Source: G963422445 sp963422445 (GTDB lineage: Bacteria > Pseudomonadota > Alphaproteobacteria > Thalassobaculales > Thalassobaculaceae). Taken from it: a DNA stretch of 64,000 bases. This document shows, piece by piece, positions 9,051 through 18,820 of the stretch. Within the stretch, counting starts at the first letter, position 1. Each line of letters opens with the position of its first letter. The stretch is taken from NCBI GenBank assembly GCA_963422445.2, contig OY729512.2, positions 806,001 to 870,000 of the forward strand. Reading direction: 5' to 3'. The translations under genes were made by a program, and so were the position numbers. The notes under the pieces were generated by a model. That model was given only the letters and a program-made list of their open reading frames with translations, had not been told where the DNA came from and did no database searches.

Positions 9051-9417
9051 CATGAGCATCCCCGAGTTCTACCAGCGGTTTCCAACAGAGGAAGCCTGCG
9101 CGGCGTTCATTGAGCACGAACGCTGGGCGGGGATCTTCACTGTCCGCGCTGCGGCGTGACCAGGGTTTACCGCGTGACCGGCGCGATGGGCTTCAAATGC
9201 TCCGGGTGTCGCAAGCGTTTCAGTGTGCGCACCGGAACGGTGATGGAGAGTTCGCCGCTGTCGCTCCAAACTTGGCTGTTGGCAATCTCTATGATGAGCA
9301 CGGCGCGCAAGGGTGTCTCCAGCATCCAGTTCGCCAAGGAGCTCGGGGTCACACAGAAGACGGCGTGGTTCCTTGAGCACCGCATCCGCGACGCCTGCGC
9401 GAGGAAAGAAGGCTTGC
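9051..9417 (+). pseudogene. IS1595-family transposase, N-terminal fragment
   Basis: The start at 9051 (MSIPEFYQRFPTEEACAAF) leads into the zinc-ribbon region, where one frame change near 9132 splits the first CxxC. The second frame has FKCSGCRKRFSVRTGTVMES and the helix region GVTQKTAWFLEHRIRD. The gene is cut at KEGLL by the IS630 insertion at 9418. The catalytic DDE part is absent, so it is inactive. Confidence 0.75.
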
Positions 9418-10249
9418 TAGTGGATTGATCCCAACGTTTGGACCCCTCTTTTTCTTGCGGCAATGATGGTATCGGGATTGGCGGTCCAGACGAAGGGCTT
9501 GGCTTCGGTGGTGGTGTGTTTGTCGATGAAGCGGCGGATGGCATCCTGGAGGTCGCGTCCGGAGCGGCAGACGCCGTATTTGAGACGGCGTCGTGTCCGC
9601 TTGGTGAAGACGTCTTCGAGCGCATTCAGCCACGCGCTCGAGGTGGGGGTGACGTGGAAGGTCCAACGCGGATGGCGTGCGAGCCAGACCTGGACGTCCT
9701 TGTGCTTGTGAGTGGTATCGTTGTCGAGGATGGCATGGACCGGGACGCCGGCGGGTATCGTGTGCGCGACGCGGTTGCGGAATCTCGGGAACTCCTGGTG
9801 GCGATGCCGACTGGCGTGCCGTTGCGCTTGTAATGATGTGTCATGGTGGCGCCGCGGCCTTTCTTCAACGGCAGGCCGGGCTGTGTGCGGTCGCGGGCCT
9901 GACGGTGCGACCTGTCATCGATCGACAGCACGACCGCGTGAGCCGGCGGCGCAACGGAGAGGCCGACGATGTCGGTCAGCGTCTCGAGGCAGGCGGGATC
10001 GTTCGAAAGCGTGAACGGCCGCCAGCGGTGCGGCATCAGGCCATGCGCCTTCCAGACCGCCCAAACCCTCGAAGCGGCACCCCCACAGCCTTCGCCATCG
10101 CCCGCAGCGTCCAGTGGGTCGCCGGGCAAGGCGACGCCGGTCGTCCGAGGTGAGCGTGAATGAAACACCAAGGCGCATCTTGCAAACCTCCGTGATCGAC
10201 AAATCAGAAGAACACAATAACGGATATATCTGTAGAGATCAATCCACTA
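9418..10249 (-). pseudogene. IS630-family element copy B with broken transposase
   Basis: The element runs between TA sites (gcTAgtgg and ccacTAgag) and has the same ends as copy A. The transposase starts at 10178 on the minus strand (MRLGVSFTLTSDDRRRL). It then jumps to the HGLMPHRWRPFTLSNDPACL region, so most of the helix-turn-helix linker is deleted. Further frame changes follow near 9840 and 9710. The Glu region that copy A lacks (LEDVFTKRTRRRLKYG) is retained. Neither copy alone is functional. Confidence 0.7.
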
Positions 10250-10442
10250 GAGATGCAGGCGGGGCTGGCGATCGAGAGCATTAAGAGACCGATCGAAAGA
10301 ACAAACGTCATAAGGGTCGGCTATCGGGAGGTAGTAGCAGCGGCCGCGCAATAATTGATAGATCTCTTGCAGATGACCCGATCGGCACGTGTGACCATGT
10401 AATCGCCAACCAAGACTGACCAATCCAGAGCTTGACAACACG

Positions 10443-11564
10443 CTAATCCGGTCGGTCAGCGTCGTATAGCCCCATGAAACGCGGAGCGATGCGGCGTAGT
10501 CGACTGGCGTCAACCCTGCCACTGCGGGTCATGTAGTCATAAGCCAGATCAAGCGGAGCAAGCGTCATCCGCTCGGCAATGCCCTCATACCAGATCGAGC
10601 TCCCGGCCGCGGCCACGAGAAACTTGTCGACGACCGGCCGGCGGGTCGCCTCGAAATCCCGCAGCGCCGTCGGAATGTCAGCGGAATGCCGCAGGAAGGA
10701 CCACCAGAGCGCCACCGCATCCTCAAGCGCAAGCCGGGTTCCGGAGCCGATGGAAAAATGGACTGTGCGCAAGGCGTCGCCAATCAGCACGATGTTCCCG
10801 ACATGCCAACGGCGGGCCCGTACGATCGGAAAACGCCGCCAGGACGACCGGTTCGAGATCAGCCGGTGTTTGCCAAGATCGGCCGCGAACAGACGCTCGC
10901 AATACGCAAGGCTCCGATCGCCCGGCATTGCGGAAAACCCGGCCTTCTCGAAAGTCACCGCGTCACATTCGACGATGAAAGTGCTCATCCGCGGACTGTA
11001 ACGGTAATGATGGGCGACGAAATGACCGTCTGCGTTGGCCCGGAACGTCAAGCTCAGCGTATCGAAGACCTGCGATGTGCCGTACCAGATGAACCGGTTG
11101 GTTAACCACTCGATATCACGCCGGAAATCCCCCGCTGCGACGACAATGGAATTCAGGCCGTCGGCGCCGACGACCAGATCGTGACCGGCAAGGGTTTCGC
11201 GCGTTGCCCGCTCTCCGTGCCGGACCGTAACGCCGGCCTCGCAGGCATACTCCTCGAGGATCGCCAGAAGCGAGAGCCGCGCGATGCCGCAGAAACCGTT
11301 GCCGTCGATCGGGATCGGTCTGTCACGGTGGACGAAAGTCAGATCCTGCCAAGTCTCGAGCGCCGATGCGATCCGCGCATGCAGGTCTGGATCGGCCTCC
11401 GCAAGATGGCCGAGCGCCGACTCCGAAAACACGACACCGAAGCCGTAGGTCGTGCCCGGTGCCGTCTGCTCGACGACCCTGACTTCACTGGCAGGGAATG
11501 ATCGCTTTAAGAGCCCGGCAAAGAAAAGACCGGCCGGGCCGCCACCCACAACCAGAACGCGCAT
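10443..11564 (-). CDS. FAD-dependent aromatic monooxygenase
   Basis: This 373-residue class A flavoprotein hydroxylase has the dinucleotide-binding GGGPAG at residues 7-12, the VGADGLNS motif near residue 133 and the FAD-ribityl motif VLIGDALRTVHFSIGSGT near 262. The N-terminal region (FGVVFSESALGHL, GFCGIARLSLLAIL) resembles salicylyl-CoA 5-hydroxylase-type enzymes, which hydroxylate CoA-activated or free aromatics using NAD(P)H and O2. The substrate is not determinable from sequence. It stands alone, about 35 bases downstream of pckA on the same strand, and may be read through from it. Confidence 0.8.
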   Translation of the reverse strand: MRVLVVGGGPAGLFFAGLLKRSFPASEVRVVEQTAPGTTYGFGVVFSESALGHLAEADPDLHARIASALETWQDLTFVHRDRPIPIDGNGFCGIARLSLLAILEEYACEAGVTVRHGERATRETLAGHDLVVGADGLNSIVVAAGDFRRDIEWLTNRFIWYGTSQVFDTLSLTFRANADGHFVAHHYRYSPRMSTFIVECDAVTFEKAGFSAMPGDRSLAYCERLFAADLGKHRLISNRSSWRRFPIVRARRWHVGNIVLIGDALRTVHFSIGSGTRLALEDAVALWWSFLRHSADIPTALRDFEATRRPVVDKFLVAAAGSSIWYEGIAERMTLAPLDLAYDYMTRSGRVDASRLRRIAPRFMGLYDADRPD

Positions 11565-11598
11565 TCCATGCCCCGATCGTGGATCCGGACGATCCGGC

Positions 11599-13248
11599 TC
11601 AGGCCGCCGCCCGGATCCCGGCAGCCTTCACGGCGTCACCGACATGACCTTCGAATTGCCGAAAATTGTCAGCGAAACGCCCGCAAAGTTCGTTTGCCGT
11701 GGCATCGTAATGCGACTTGTCCGGCCATGCCATCCGCGGCCGCAGGATCTCGGCTGGAACGTCCGGGCAGTTTTCCGGGACACACAGACCGAAGCGCTCA
11801 TCTTCGCATAGCGGGGTTGCGGACAAGCGGCCGTCCAGTGCCGCCCGGACCATGGCTCGGGTATAAGCGATCGCCATGCGCTGCCCGCCGGCGCCGGCCT
11901 GTCCGCCGGTCCAGCCGGTGTTTACCAGCCAGCAGGTGGCGCCATGGCGGGCAATCCGGTCGCGCAGCATTTCTCCATAGACCGTCGGATGTCGCGGCAT
12001 GAACGGGGCGCCGAAACAGGTCGAGAAGGTGGCTTCGGGATTTGCGCTCATGCCACGTTCGGTCCCGGCCACCCTTGCGGTGTAGCCCGACAGGAAATGA
12101 TACATCGCCTGTTCCGAGGTCAGCCGCGCAATCGGCGGCAGAACCCCGAAAGCATCCGCGGTCAGCATGACGATATTGCCGGGATGCGGCGCCATCCCCG
12201 AACGGCTCGCATTGGCGATGAAGTCCAGCGGGTAGCAAGCTCTGGTGTTCTCGGTCAAGCTTGCATCGACAAGGTCGAGCTCGCGCGAATGCGGATCGAA
12301 CACGACATTTTCCAGGACAGTCCCGAACCGCTCGGTCGTGGCGTGGATTTCCGGTTCGGCCTCGGCCGACAGGTTGATCACCTTAGCGTAGCAGCCGCCC
12401 TCGAAATTGAAAAGGCCTTTGTCCGACCAGCCATGTTCGTCGTCGCCAACCAGTGTGCGCGTCGGGTCGGTTGACAAGGTCGTTTTGCCGGTTCCCGACA
12501 GGCCGAAGAAGACCGCCGACGCGCCGTCGGCACCGACATTGGCGGAGCAATGCATCGGGAGGACATTCTGATCGGGCAACAGGTAGTTGAGAATTCCGAA
12601 GATTGACTTCTTGATCTCTCCGGCGTAATGGGTGCCGCCGATCAGGATCAGGCGCTGGTCGAAATTGATCAGGATGAACGTTTCCGAATTGAGACCGTCA
12701 TCCTTTCCGCGTGATCGCAGACCCGGAGCATGTATGACGGTGAAGTCCGGGTCGAACGCAACCTTTTGCTCGTTCGATGGCCGGATGAACATGTTGCGGG
12801 CGAACAGGTTCGGCCAGGCCGCTTCGGTAATGACCCGCACTTTCAGCCGGTGCGCCGGGTCGGCGCCGGCGAAACAGTCCTGGACGAAAACGTCGCGTCC
12901 CGACATGTGCGCCGAGACCTTTGCATACATGTGCCGGAATGTGTCCATCGGCGCTGGTTTGTTGACCGCGTTCCAGTCGACATGATCATGCACCGATGGG
13001 GTGTCGACAATAAACTTGTCGCGCGGCGAACGGCCGGTATGAACCCCGGTATTGACGGTCAGCGCACCGCCAGCCGTGACCGTGGCTTCGTTCCGGCGTA
13101 TGGCTTCCTGGTACAGGGCCGGTGCACTCAGATTCCAGTGTACGATTGCCAGATCCCGCAGGCCGTGCGCTGTCAGGTCACCACGACCATCTGGCTCTTT
13201 CAGTTTTGCCACCCTGTCCTCCAGAAACTCGCGGGTTCCCGTCTCCAT
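11599..13248 (-). CDS. pckA: Phosphoenolpyruvate carboxykinase (ATP)
   Basis: This enzyme catalyses oxaloacetate + ATP to PEP + CO2 + ADP in the cytoplasm, the first committed step of gluconeogenesis from C4 acids. The 549 residues carry the kinase-1 loop GLSGTGKTTLS (about residues 244-254), the metal-binding VGDDEHGW, and the substrate region THYAGEIKKSIFGILNYLLP. The length is normal for the family. It lies divergent to the chvI-chvG/PTS cluster, an arrangement conserved in alphaproteobacteria, where ChvI influences pckA (known for rhizobia). All catalytic motifs appear intact. Confidence 0.95.
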   Translation of the reverse strand: METGTREFLEDRVAKLKEPDGRGDLTAHGLRDLAIVHWNLSAPALYQEAIRRNEATVTAGGALTVNTGVHTGRSPRDKFIVDTPSVHDHVDWNAVNKPAPMDTFRHMYAKVSAHMSGRDVFVQDCFAGADPAHRLKVRVITEAAWPNLFARNMFIRPSNEQKVAFDPDFTVIHAPGLRSRGKDDGLNSETFILINFDQRLILIGGTHYAGEIKKSIFGILNYLLPDQNVLPMHCSANVGADGASAVFFGLSGTGKTTLSTDPTRTLVGDDEHGWSDKGLFNFEGGCYAKVINLSAEAEPEIHATTERFGTVLENVVFDPHSRELDLVDASLTENTRACYPLDFIANASRSGMAPHPGNIVMLTADAFGVLPPIARLTSEQAMYHFLSGYTARVAGTERGMSANPEATFSTCFGAPFMPRHPTVYGEMLRDRIARHGATCWLVNTGWTGGQAGAGGQRMAIAYTRAMVRAALDGRLSATPLCEDERFGLCVPENCPDVPAEILRPRMAWPDKSHYDATANELCGRFADNFRQFEGHVGDAVKAAGIRAAA

Positions 13249-13356
13249 CTGGCGCGTCCGCCAATCATTGCCGCCATTCGGAATGGTCTGATTGGCGTAT
13301 TGTCAGGAAAAAATCAACACCACAGTTGCACCGGCGGACATTCGGCTGGCCGCCAC

Positions 13357-14079
13357 TCAATGACCCGGCCGCCGGATCTTGCGCTGGAACGCTTGCCATG
13401 CGGCCTCGGCATCAAGCGCAGGACTGTCGAAATCGATGCGGACGGTCCGGCCGCTGCAACGCAGATCGCACCCTTCGGTGTCGCAGCCGGTGACCTGCCA
13501 GTCATGCTCCGGCAAGTCACCAGCCGGGTCGGCGCATCGCGCGAGAGTCCTGGCGTCGAGCGTGTTCAATCGGGCAACAATCGCCGGCTCGATGTCCCGT
13601 AACGCCATCACTTCGGGCAGAACGGCATCGCCGCCGGCAAGCCGGTCGATCTGGCCGAATCCGCGAATCATGTGAATTTCCGCGACGGCGACACGATAGG
13701 TCTTGAAGTCCGCGAATCCGACATAGAGCGCGGCCGGCGGATGACGCGCGACATAGCGTTTCCTCGCCACGGGATCCGAAACCTGTTCGCAATGTCCCAT
13801 AACGGTCATGCGCAGGCCGGTCAACGGATCGTCAGGGCCCGCGGTTTCATCGTAAAGCAGCGAAACCCGCGCATCGGCAGCGATATTTTTGCTATGCTCG
13901 GCAAGATCGGAAAGGAGCAGGAGTGGTGATGCGTCATGGTTGGAGGCCGCCAGAACGAGCGACCCGTAAGGCCAGCCCCCGCAACTTTGATGCGCGGTCG
14001 ACAGAACCGCGCGGCCAGCGGTTCTTATCAGATGGCGTGCGATCTTGCCGAGGACCGCGGGTCGGGACTGACTGGGCAT
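13357..14079 (-). CDS. HugZ-like split-barrel protein (pyridoxamine-phosphate-oxidase fold)
   Basis: The 240 residues show a PNPOx-type split barrel in the N-terminal half (AVLSTAHQSCGGWPYGSLV, PLLLLSDLAEHSKNIAAD, ARVSLLYDE). They also show the C-terminal DUF2470-like region (GCDTEGCDLRCSGR) found in HugZ heme-utilisation proteins. Family members bind FMN or heme, and some degrade heme. The motif ALYVGFADFKTYRVAV is typical. It is transcribed away from chvI and about 110 bases upstream of pckA on the same strand. Whether it degrades heme or binds flavin cannot be told from sequence. Confidence 0.75.
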   Translation of the reverse strand: MPSQSRPAVLGKIARHLIRTAGRAVLSTAHQSCGGWPYGSLVLAASNHDASPLLLLSDLAEHSKNIAADARVSLLYDETAGPDDPLTGLRMTVMGHCEQVSDPVARKRYVARHPPAALYVGFADFKTYRVAVAEIHMIRGFGQIDRLAGGDAVLPEVMALRDIEPAIVARLNTLDARTLARCADPAGDLPEHDWQVTGCDTEGCDLRCSGRTVRIDFDSPALDAEAAWQAFQRKIRRPGH

Positions 14080-14240
14080 GACGCGATATTACCCGTGCAA
14101 GCTGGTGACGGCGATACCATTTGTTCAGGCGATGACATGCGCGTAGGCGGAAAATGCTTCTGTCGGCCGCATTCGTGCCACATGAATGCCCGATACCGTA
14201 GCCATAATGCCCATACGGAAACGGCATGAGGGGATTGACG

Positions 14241-14960
14241 ATGACCGGTAACAATATCGTCCTGGTCGACGATGACCAGAATATCTTGACCTCGGTCAGA
14301 GTGGCGCTGGAAGGGGAAGGATTCAAGGTGCGCGTCTTCAGCGATGGCGTGGCGGCGTTGCATGTCCTCAATCGGCAGCCCGCGGACCTGGTGGTGCTCG
14401 ACATCAAGATGCCCCGACTCGACGGTATGGAGATGCTGAAACATCTGCGCCAGACCTCACGTGTACCGGTGATATTCCTGACGTCGAAGGATGAGGAACT
14501 CGACGAGGCCGTCGGATTGAGAATGGGCGCTGACGACTACATTACCAAACCGTTCTCGCAACGCTTGTTGATCGAGCGGATCCGGGCCCTGCTGCGGCGC
14601 CAGGAACTCGCCCGGACCGAAGCCGACCCGGCGACGGAGCCCCCGATTGTTTACGGTGATCTAGTTCTCGATGGCGCGCGTCATTTGTGTACATGGAAAG
14701 GCCAGCCGGTGGACTTGACCGTCACCGAGTTCCTGATCCTGAAATCGCTGTCGAGGCGGCCTGGTTTTGTCAAGGACCGCGGGCAGTTGATGGACGATGC
14801 CTACGGCCAGAACGTCTATGTCGACGACCGGACAATTGATAGCCATATCAAGAGGATCCGGAAAAAATTCAGGGAGATCGATCCTGAATTTGGCCAGATT
14901 CAGACCCTGTACGGGAGTGGTTATCGTTACTCCGAACAGCTTCAGGTCGGCAGCGCGTGA
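14241..14960 (+). CDS. chvI: Response regulator ChvI (OmpR/PhoB family)
   Basis: The receiver domain (residues 1-120) has the acidic pocket VDDDQN, the phospho-acceptor Asp near residue 53 (VLDIKMPRLDG) and the conserved LTSK and KPFSQRLL. The C-terminal winged helix (about 135-235) has TVTEFLILKSL and DDRTIDSHIKRIRKKF. I chose the start at 14241 rather than the ATG at 14226 because GAGGGG lies 7 bases before it. It sits 6 bases before its kinase gene. In rhizobia and Brucella ChvI controls envelope, exopolysaccharide and acid response. The same role is inferred here. Confidence 0.9.
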   Translation: MTGNNIVLVDDDQNILTSVRVALEGEGFKVRVFSDGVAALHVLNRQPADLVVLDIKMPRLDGMEMLKHLRQTSRVPVIFLTSKDEELDEAVGLRMGADDYITKPFSQRLLIERIRALLRRQELARTEADPATEPPIVYGDLVLDGARHLCTWKGQPVDLTVTEFLILKSLSRRPGFVKDRGQLMDDAYGQNVYVDDRTIDSHIKRIRKKFREIDPEFGQIQTLYGSGYRYSEQLQVGSA

Positions 14961-14966
14961 CCATGA

Positions 14967-16652
14967 ATGGCGATGTCGCCAGTGACCGATAGAGCTGTGT
15001 CAACCGGCGACAGGACAACACGGGGACAGAGCTATCGGCGCCCGTCCAGGGCCGGCAAGGGGCGATCCTCCCGGCTTATCTGGCGGATTATCGCGATCAA
15101 CCTTTTTCCGCTCGTGCCCCTGTTCTGGTACCTGAGCTATCTTGACCGTTATCAGAACAGCCTCATCGAGGCTGAACTCCGAACGTTGTCATACCAGGCG
15201 ACAACGCTCGCGGAGTCGATGGGCGCGTTCGCTGTCGGACGCGGGCGAAGAGGCAATCTGAAACTTCTGGACCGGCAGACCAAGCACATCGTCCGGCGTT
15301 CCGCCGACGGCGTGGATGCCCGAATCCTAGTCTTCGACAGGAATTTCGAAATAATTGCCGACAGTTTCCAGTCTGGCCGCTTGCAGGTCCGTAGACAGTC
15401 GTTGCCGCCGCCGAGCTTCGATGCCGAGCTGATTTTTGCCGAAATCTGGAATCACATCGCGAACTGGCTGCTGCGCCGCGCCGCAATGCCGCCGTATCGG
15501 AACCAGACGCAGCACCGGGATATTGTCCGAGCGCTTGACGGACATACCGTAAAGACGACCGAGGCAACCGAATCCGGCGAGCTCAAGCTCCGGGTGACAA
15601 TTCCGGTCAAGCGTTACAAACGGGTTGTCGGGGCGCTGGTGCTCCTGATCGATGGCACCGTGATCGACGAAAACCTGCGGTCGATCCGCGGACAGATCCA
15701 TATGCTGTTACTGATCGTCCTCGTGATTGCCCTGGGATTGTCAATTTATCTCGCCGGAACCATAACCAGACCGATCCAGCGTCTCGCCGCGGCGGCGGAA
15801 CGGGTCCGGACCGGACGTAACCGCCAGCATCTGATCCCCGATCTTTCGAACCGCAAGGACGAGATCGGCGATCTCGCAAGAGCTCTTGGTGAAATGACGG
15901 AAAACCTCTGGCAACGCATGGATGAGACCGGGAAACTGGCGGCCGATGTCTCGCATGAGTTCAAGAATCCGTTGGCGTCGATCCGGAGTGCGGCCGAAAC
16001 CGCGATGGGGGTGGAGGATCCGGTCCAACGCAAGGCAATGATCGAGATCATACTCAACGATGTCAGACGTCTTGATCGCCTGATCAGCGACACGGCCGAG
16101 GCATCGAAGGTCGACTCCGAACTGAGCTTGCAAGAGACAATGCCTGTCCACATCGGCCGGCTCGTTGCGACCGTCTGTGACATTTACATCCAGACCGACC
16201 GGGTCGCCGCCGGTGATCTGACTGTCGGGATTGTGGGAGATGCGAGCGACAAGATGGTCAACGGCCACGAGGACCGACTGGCCCAAGTGTTTCGCAATCT
16301 CATCGACAATGCCATCACCTTCACCAGGCGGCCGGGCAAGATCGCGATCCGGGTCGACACTGTCGGCGCAAATGTGATTGTCACGGTTGACGACGACGGT
16401 ATCGGCATCCCCATCGAAGACCTTGAGAAGATCTTCAACCGGTTTTATTCTGGACGCCCCAAAACCGAAACGTTCGGCGCTCATTCCGGCCTCGGATTAT
16501 CGATTTCGCGCAAGATTGTCGAAGCGCATGATGGTTCGATCACGGCGGAAAACCGTCATGCGAACGATGGTATTGTTTGCGGTGCACGGTTTGTGGTGGT
16601 GCTGCCGCGGGCCATGGATGGGGCAGATGGCGGTGTGGCCGTCCCGGATTGA
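14967..16652 (+). CDS. chvG: Sensor histidine kinase ChvG
   Basis: This 561-residue inner-membrane kinase has TM1 at about 37-58 and TM2 at about 246-266, with a periplasmic sensor of roughly 185 residues between them. A HAMP domain follows (TITRPIQRLAAAAERV). The H-box DVSHEFKNPLAS places the phospho-His near residue 330. The N-box NLIDNAITF and the G-boxes DDDGIGIP and GLGLSISRKIVE are intact. The periplasmic part contains the stimulus-sensing region typical of ChvG/ExoS. It is co-transcribed with chvI and followed 31 bases later by hprK. Confidence 0.9.
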   Translation: MAMSPVTDRAVSTGDRTTRGQSYRRPSRAGKGRSSRLIWRIIAINLFPLVPLFWYLSYLDRYQNSLIEAELRTLSYQATTLAESMGAFAVGRGRRGNLKLLDRQTKHIVRRSADGVDARILVFDRNFEIIADSFQSGRLQVRRQSLPPPSFDAELIFAEIWNHIANWLLRRAAMPPYRNQTQHRDIVRALDGHTVKTTEATESGELKLRVTIPVKRYKRVVGALVLLIDGTVIDENLRSIRGQIHMLLLIVLVIALGLSIYLAGTITRPIQRLAAAAERVRTGRNRQHLIPDLSNRKDEIGDLARALGEMTENLWQRMDETGKLAADVSHEFKNPLASIRSAAETAMGVEDPVQRKAMIEIILNDVRRLDRLISDTAEASKVDSELSLQETMPVHIGRLVATVCDIYIQTDRVAAGDLTVGIVGDASDKMVNGHEDRLAQVFRNLIDNAITFTRRPGKIAIRVDTVGANVIVTVDDDGIGIPIEDLEKIFNRFYSGRPKTETFGAHSGLGLSISRKIVEAHDGSITAENRHANDGIVCGARFVVVLPRAMDGADGGVAVPD

Positions 16653-16683
16653 CAAATCGGCCGGCAGAGGCGAGCAATGCAGC

Positions 16684-17103
16684 ATGGAACGGATCTACGG
16701 AACCTGTGTCGCGGTCGATGGGCGGGCGGTACTCCTGCGTGGACCATCCCGGAGCGGTAAATCCGATCTGGCGCTCAGGGTTATTGACGCAGGCGGCCGG
16801 CTGGTGGCTGACGATCAGACCGTCCTGTTCCGGGAGGGTGACCGCCTTGTGGCGACAAGCCCCGCTGCGATCTCCGGACAACTCGAAGTGCGCGGTTTCG
16901 GCATCATGCCGGTTGCCGCGGTGGACCGGGCGCCATTGTCGCTGGTCGTTGATCTGGTTCCGGCAGAACAGGTCGAAAGAATGCCGGAGGCCCGGACATG
17001 CGCCTATCTCGGACTCGAAATTCCTCTGTTCAATGTTGCGGCATTCGAGGGTTCCGCGGCTGCGAAGCTGCGGCTGGCCCTGCAACATCTGGCCGGGCGA
17101 TGA
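16684..17103 (+). CDS. hprK: HPr kinase/phosphorylase, short alphaproteobacterial form
   Basis: The 139 residues correspond only to the C-terminal catalytic domain of classical HprK, as is usual in alphaproteobacteria. The Walker A loop is GPSRSGKSDLAL (about residues 21-32). VADDQTVLF matches the capping and catalytic Asp region, and LEVRGFGIMPV is the HprK signature. It phosphorylates HPr on serine (Ser near residue 52 of the HPr at 18525). An upstream open extension exists but overlaps chvG, so the ATG at 16684 is preferred. It sits between chvG and rapZ. Confidence 0.9.
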   Translation: MERIYGTCVAVDGRAVLLRGPSRSGKSDLALRVIDAGGRLVADDQTVLFREGDRLVATSPAAISGQLEVRGFGIMPVAAVDRAPLSLVVDLVPAEQVERMPEARTCAYLGLEIPLFNVAAFEGSAAAKLRLALQHLAGR

Positions 17104-17163
17104 CAGTGTGCCCGCAGACTCCGGTATCGGCTGGCCGATGACGGACGGTATGGCAGGGCGGGC

Positions 17164-18051
17164 ATGAAGGCCGCCAGCAAGGTGGTTCTGGTCACTGGCC
17201 TGTCCGGTGCCGGGCGCATGACCTGTCTGCATATTCTCGAGGATCACGGATTCGAGGTTGTCGACAATTTGCGGTTGTCGCTGATCCCCGCTTTGCTGGC
17301 GCCGTTTGCCGCGGATGACGGGCTCCCGCCAGCCGGGCGTATTGCCATCGGCGTCGATACCAGAACTCGGGATTTCGAGGCCAACCGCCTGTTGAGCGAT
17401 CTCGAACACCTGCGCGGCGGCGGAACTGCGGTTACCCTGGTGTTTCTTGACTGTGACAACGATGTCCTGATCCGCCGGTTCACCGAGACCCGCCGGCGCC
17501 ATCCACTGGCAGTCGATCGGCCGGTGGCCGACGGAATCCGCAGCGAACGGCGGCTTCTCGAGCCGATCCGCAATCAGGCCGACTTCGTGGTCGACACCTC
17601 GCAGATCTCGCCGCTGGATTTTCGCCGGGTTCTGGCTGGCGGTCTCGGATTGTCCGATGCTGGCCGACTGACCGTGGTCGTGACATCCTTCGGCTTCAAG
17701 AACGGTCTGCCGCGCGAGGCTGACATGGTTTTCGACGTGCGGTTCCTGCGCAATCCACATTACGATCCGGCCTTGCGGCCGCTCGATGGCCGCGACAAGC
17801 AGGTGGCTGATCATGTCCGTGAGGATCAGGACTATGATGACTTCTTCAGCAGCCTAACCGGGTTTCTGGGTCCGCTGCTGCCGCGTTATGCGGCCGAGGG
17901 TAAAAGCTATCTCACCGTTGCCGTCGGCTGTACCGGCGGCCGGCACAGATCAGTCCTGGTCACCGAGGACGTGGCGAAATGGTTGCGAAATGCCGGCTAT
18001 GCCGTCACGCTTCGGCATCGGGACCTTGAGGCCGCGCCGCCGAAGGCTTGA
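17164..18051 (+). CDS. rapZ: RNase adapter protein RapZ / UPF0042 nucleotide-binding protein
   Basis: The 295 residues cover the two RapZ halves. The N-terminal ATPase-like fold carries GLSGAGRMTCLHILED. The C-terminal domain carries FGFKNGLPREADMVFDVRF and the signature GCTGGRHRSV. In Enterobacteria RapZ guides RNase E to the sRNA GlmZ. In alphaproteobacteria it is simply linked to the PTS cluster. The Walker A Lys is Arg (GAGR), which many alphaproteobacterial members share, and Met replaces the next Ser, which is less usual. It lies 60 bases after hprK, in the same operon. Confidence 0.9.
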   Translation: MKAASKVVLVTGLSGAGRMTCLHILEDHGFEVVDNLRLSLIPALLAPFAADDGLPPAGRIAIGVDTRTRDFEANRLLSDLEHLRGGGTAVTLVFLDCDNDVLIRRFTETRRRHPLAVDRPVADGIRSERRLLEPIRNQADFVVDTSQISPLDFRRVLAGGLGLSDAGRLTVVVTSFGFKNGLPREADMVFDVRFLRNPHYDPALRPLDGRDKQVADHVREDQDYDDFFSSLTGFLGPLLPRYAAEGKSYLTVAVGCTGGRHRSVLVTEDVAKWLRNAGYAVTLRHRDLEAAPPKA

Positions 18052-18099
18052 GGCTGGCAGGCCTGCCGGGGGCAGAACAGGCAGAGAGGATGTGAAGGC

Positions 18100-18528
18100 A
18101 TGTCTGACCGCGACGGCAAGCAGCCAATCGGAATCGTGCTGGTGACACACGGTTCTCTTGCCGAGGAGTTGCGTTCCGCGATGGAGCATGTGGTGGGTCC
18201 GCAAGCGGATGCTGCGACGGTCTGCATCGGCCCGGACGATGATATGGAGCAACGGCGGAATCAGATTCTCGAGTCTGCCCGCAACGTCGATCGCGGTGGT
18301 GGCGTGGTCGTTCTTACCGACATGTTCGGCGGCACGCCCTCGAATCTCGCGATATCAATCATGGATCGGGCAAGAATCGAGGTGATTGCCGGCGTGAACC
18401 TGCCGATGCTCGTCAAGCTTGCCAGCATCCGGTCGCGCACCGATCTTGCCGATGCCGTGACACAAGCGCGTGATGCGGGCCAGAAATACATCATGGTTGC
18501 ATCCCAGGTCCTGGGCGAATCGAGGTGA
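18100..18528 (+). CDS. PTS EIIA component, mannose type (regulatory)
   Basis: A 142-residue EIIA-Man domain. The phosphorylated His lies near residue 16 (VLVTHGSLAEEL), and LTDMFGGTPSNLA is the family signature. No EIIB, EIIC or EIID gene is present, so this EIIA should act in regulation rather than sugar transport, as in other alphaproteobacteria. It overlaps the HPr start by four bases (gtga), which implies translational coupling. Confidence 0.9.
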   Translation: MSDRDGKQPIGIVLVTHGSLAEELRSAMEHVVGPQADAATVCIGPDDDMEQRRNQILESARNVDRGGGVVVLTDMFGGTPSNLAISIMDRARIEVIAGVNLPMLVKLASIRSRTDLADAVTQARDAGQKYIMVASQVLGESR

Positions 18529-18812
18529 CAGTGGCAACCTCGACCCGATGCGAGACCATGGTAACGATCGTCAACAAACGCGGACTGCATGCCAGGGCCG
18601 CGGCAAAGTTCGTCAAGCTCGCGGCGACTTTCGATAGCGAGATCGGGGTCACGAAGGATGGCGAGACGGTGTCCGGCCGTTCGATCATGGGCCTGATGAT
18701 GCTCGCCGCGGCGCCGGGGTGCACGATCTGTCTCGAGGCCACCGGCCACGACGCGGCCGATGCCGTGGAGGCGATCACCAGACTTGTCAATGCGAGGTTC
18801 GGGGAAGACTGA
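18525..18812 (+). CDS. ptsH: Phosphocarrier protein HPr
   Basis: 95 residues with a GTG start at 18525 that overlaps the EIIA stop. The EI-phosphorylated His is near residue 22 (NKRGLHARAAAKFVK). The HprK-target Ser is near residue 52 (VSGRSIMGLMML). Both regulatory sites are therefore intact, consistent with hprK nearby. It passes phosphate from EI to EIIA. Confidence 0.92.
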   Translation: MTVATSTRCETMVTIVNKRGLHARAAAKFVKLAATFDSEIGVTKDGETVSGRSIMGLMMLAAAPGCTICLEATGHDAADAVEAITRLVNARFGED

Positions 18813-18820
18813 AGGTTGTC

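Noticed and set aside
10250..10442. Continuation of the IS1595 transposase beyond the IS630 copy B
   Set aside because: Rejoining at the TA leaves an open frame, but the resulting residues do not resemble the IS1595 catalytic domain.
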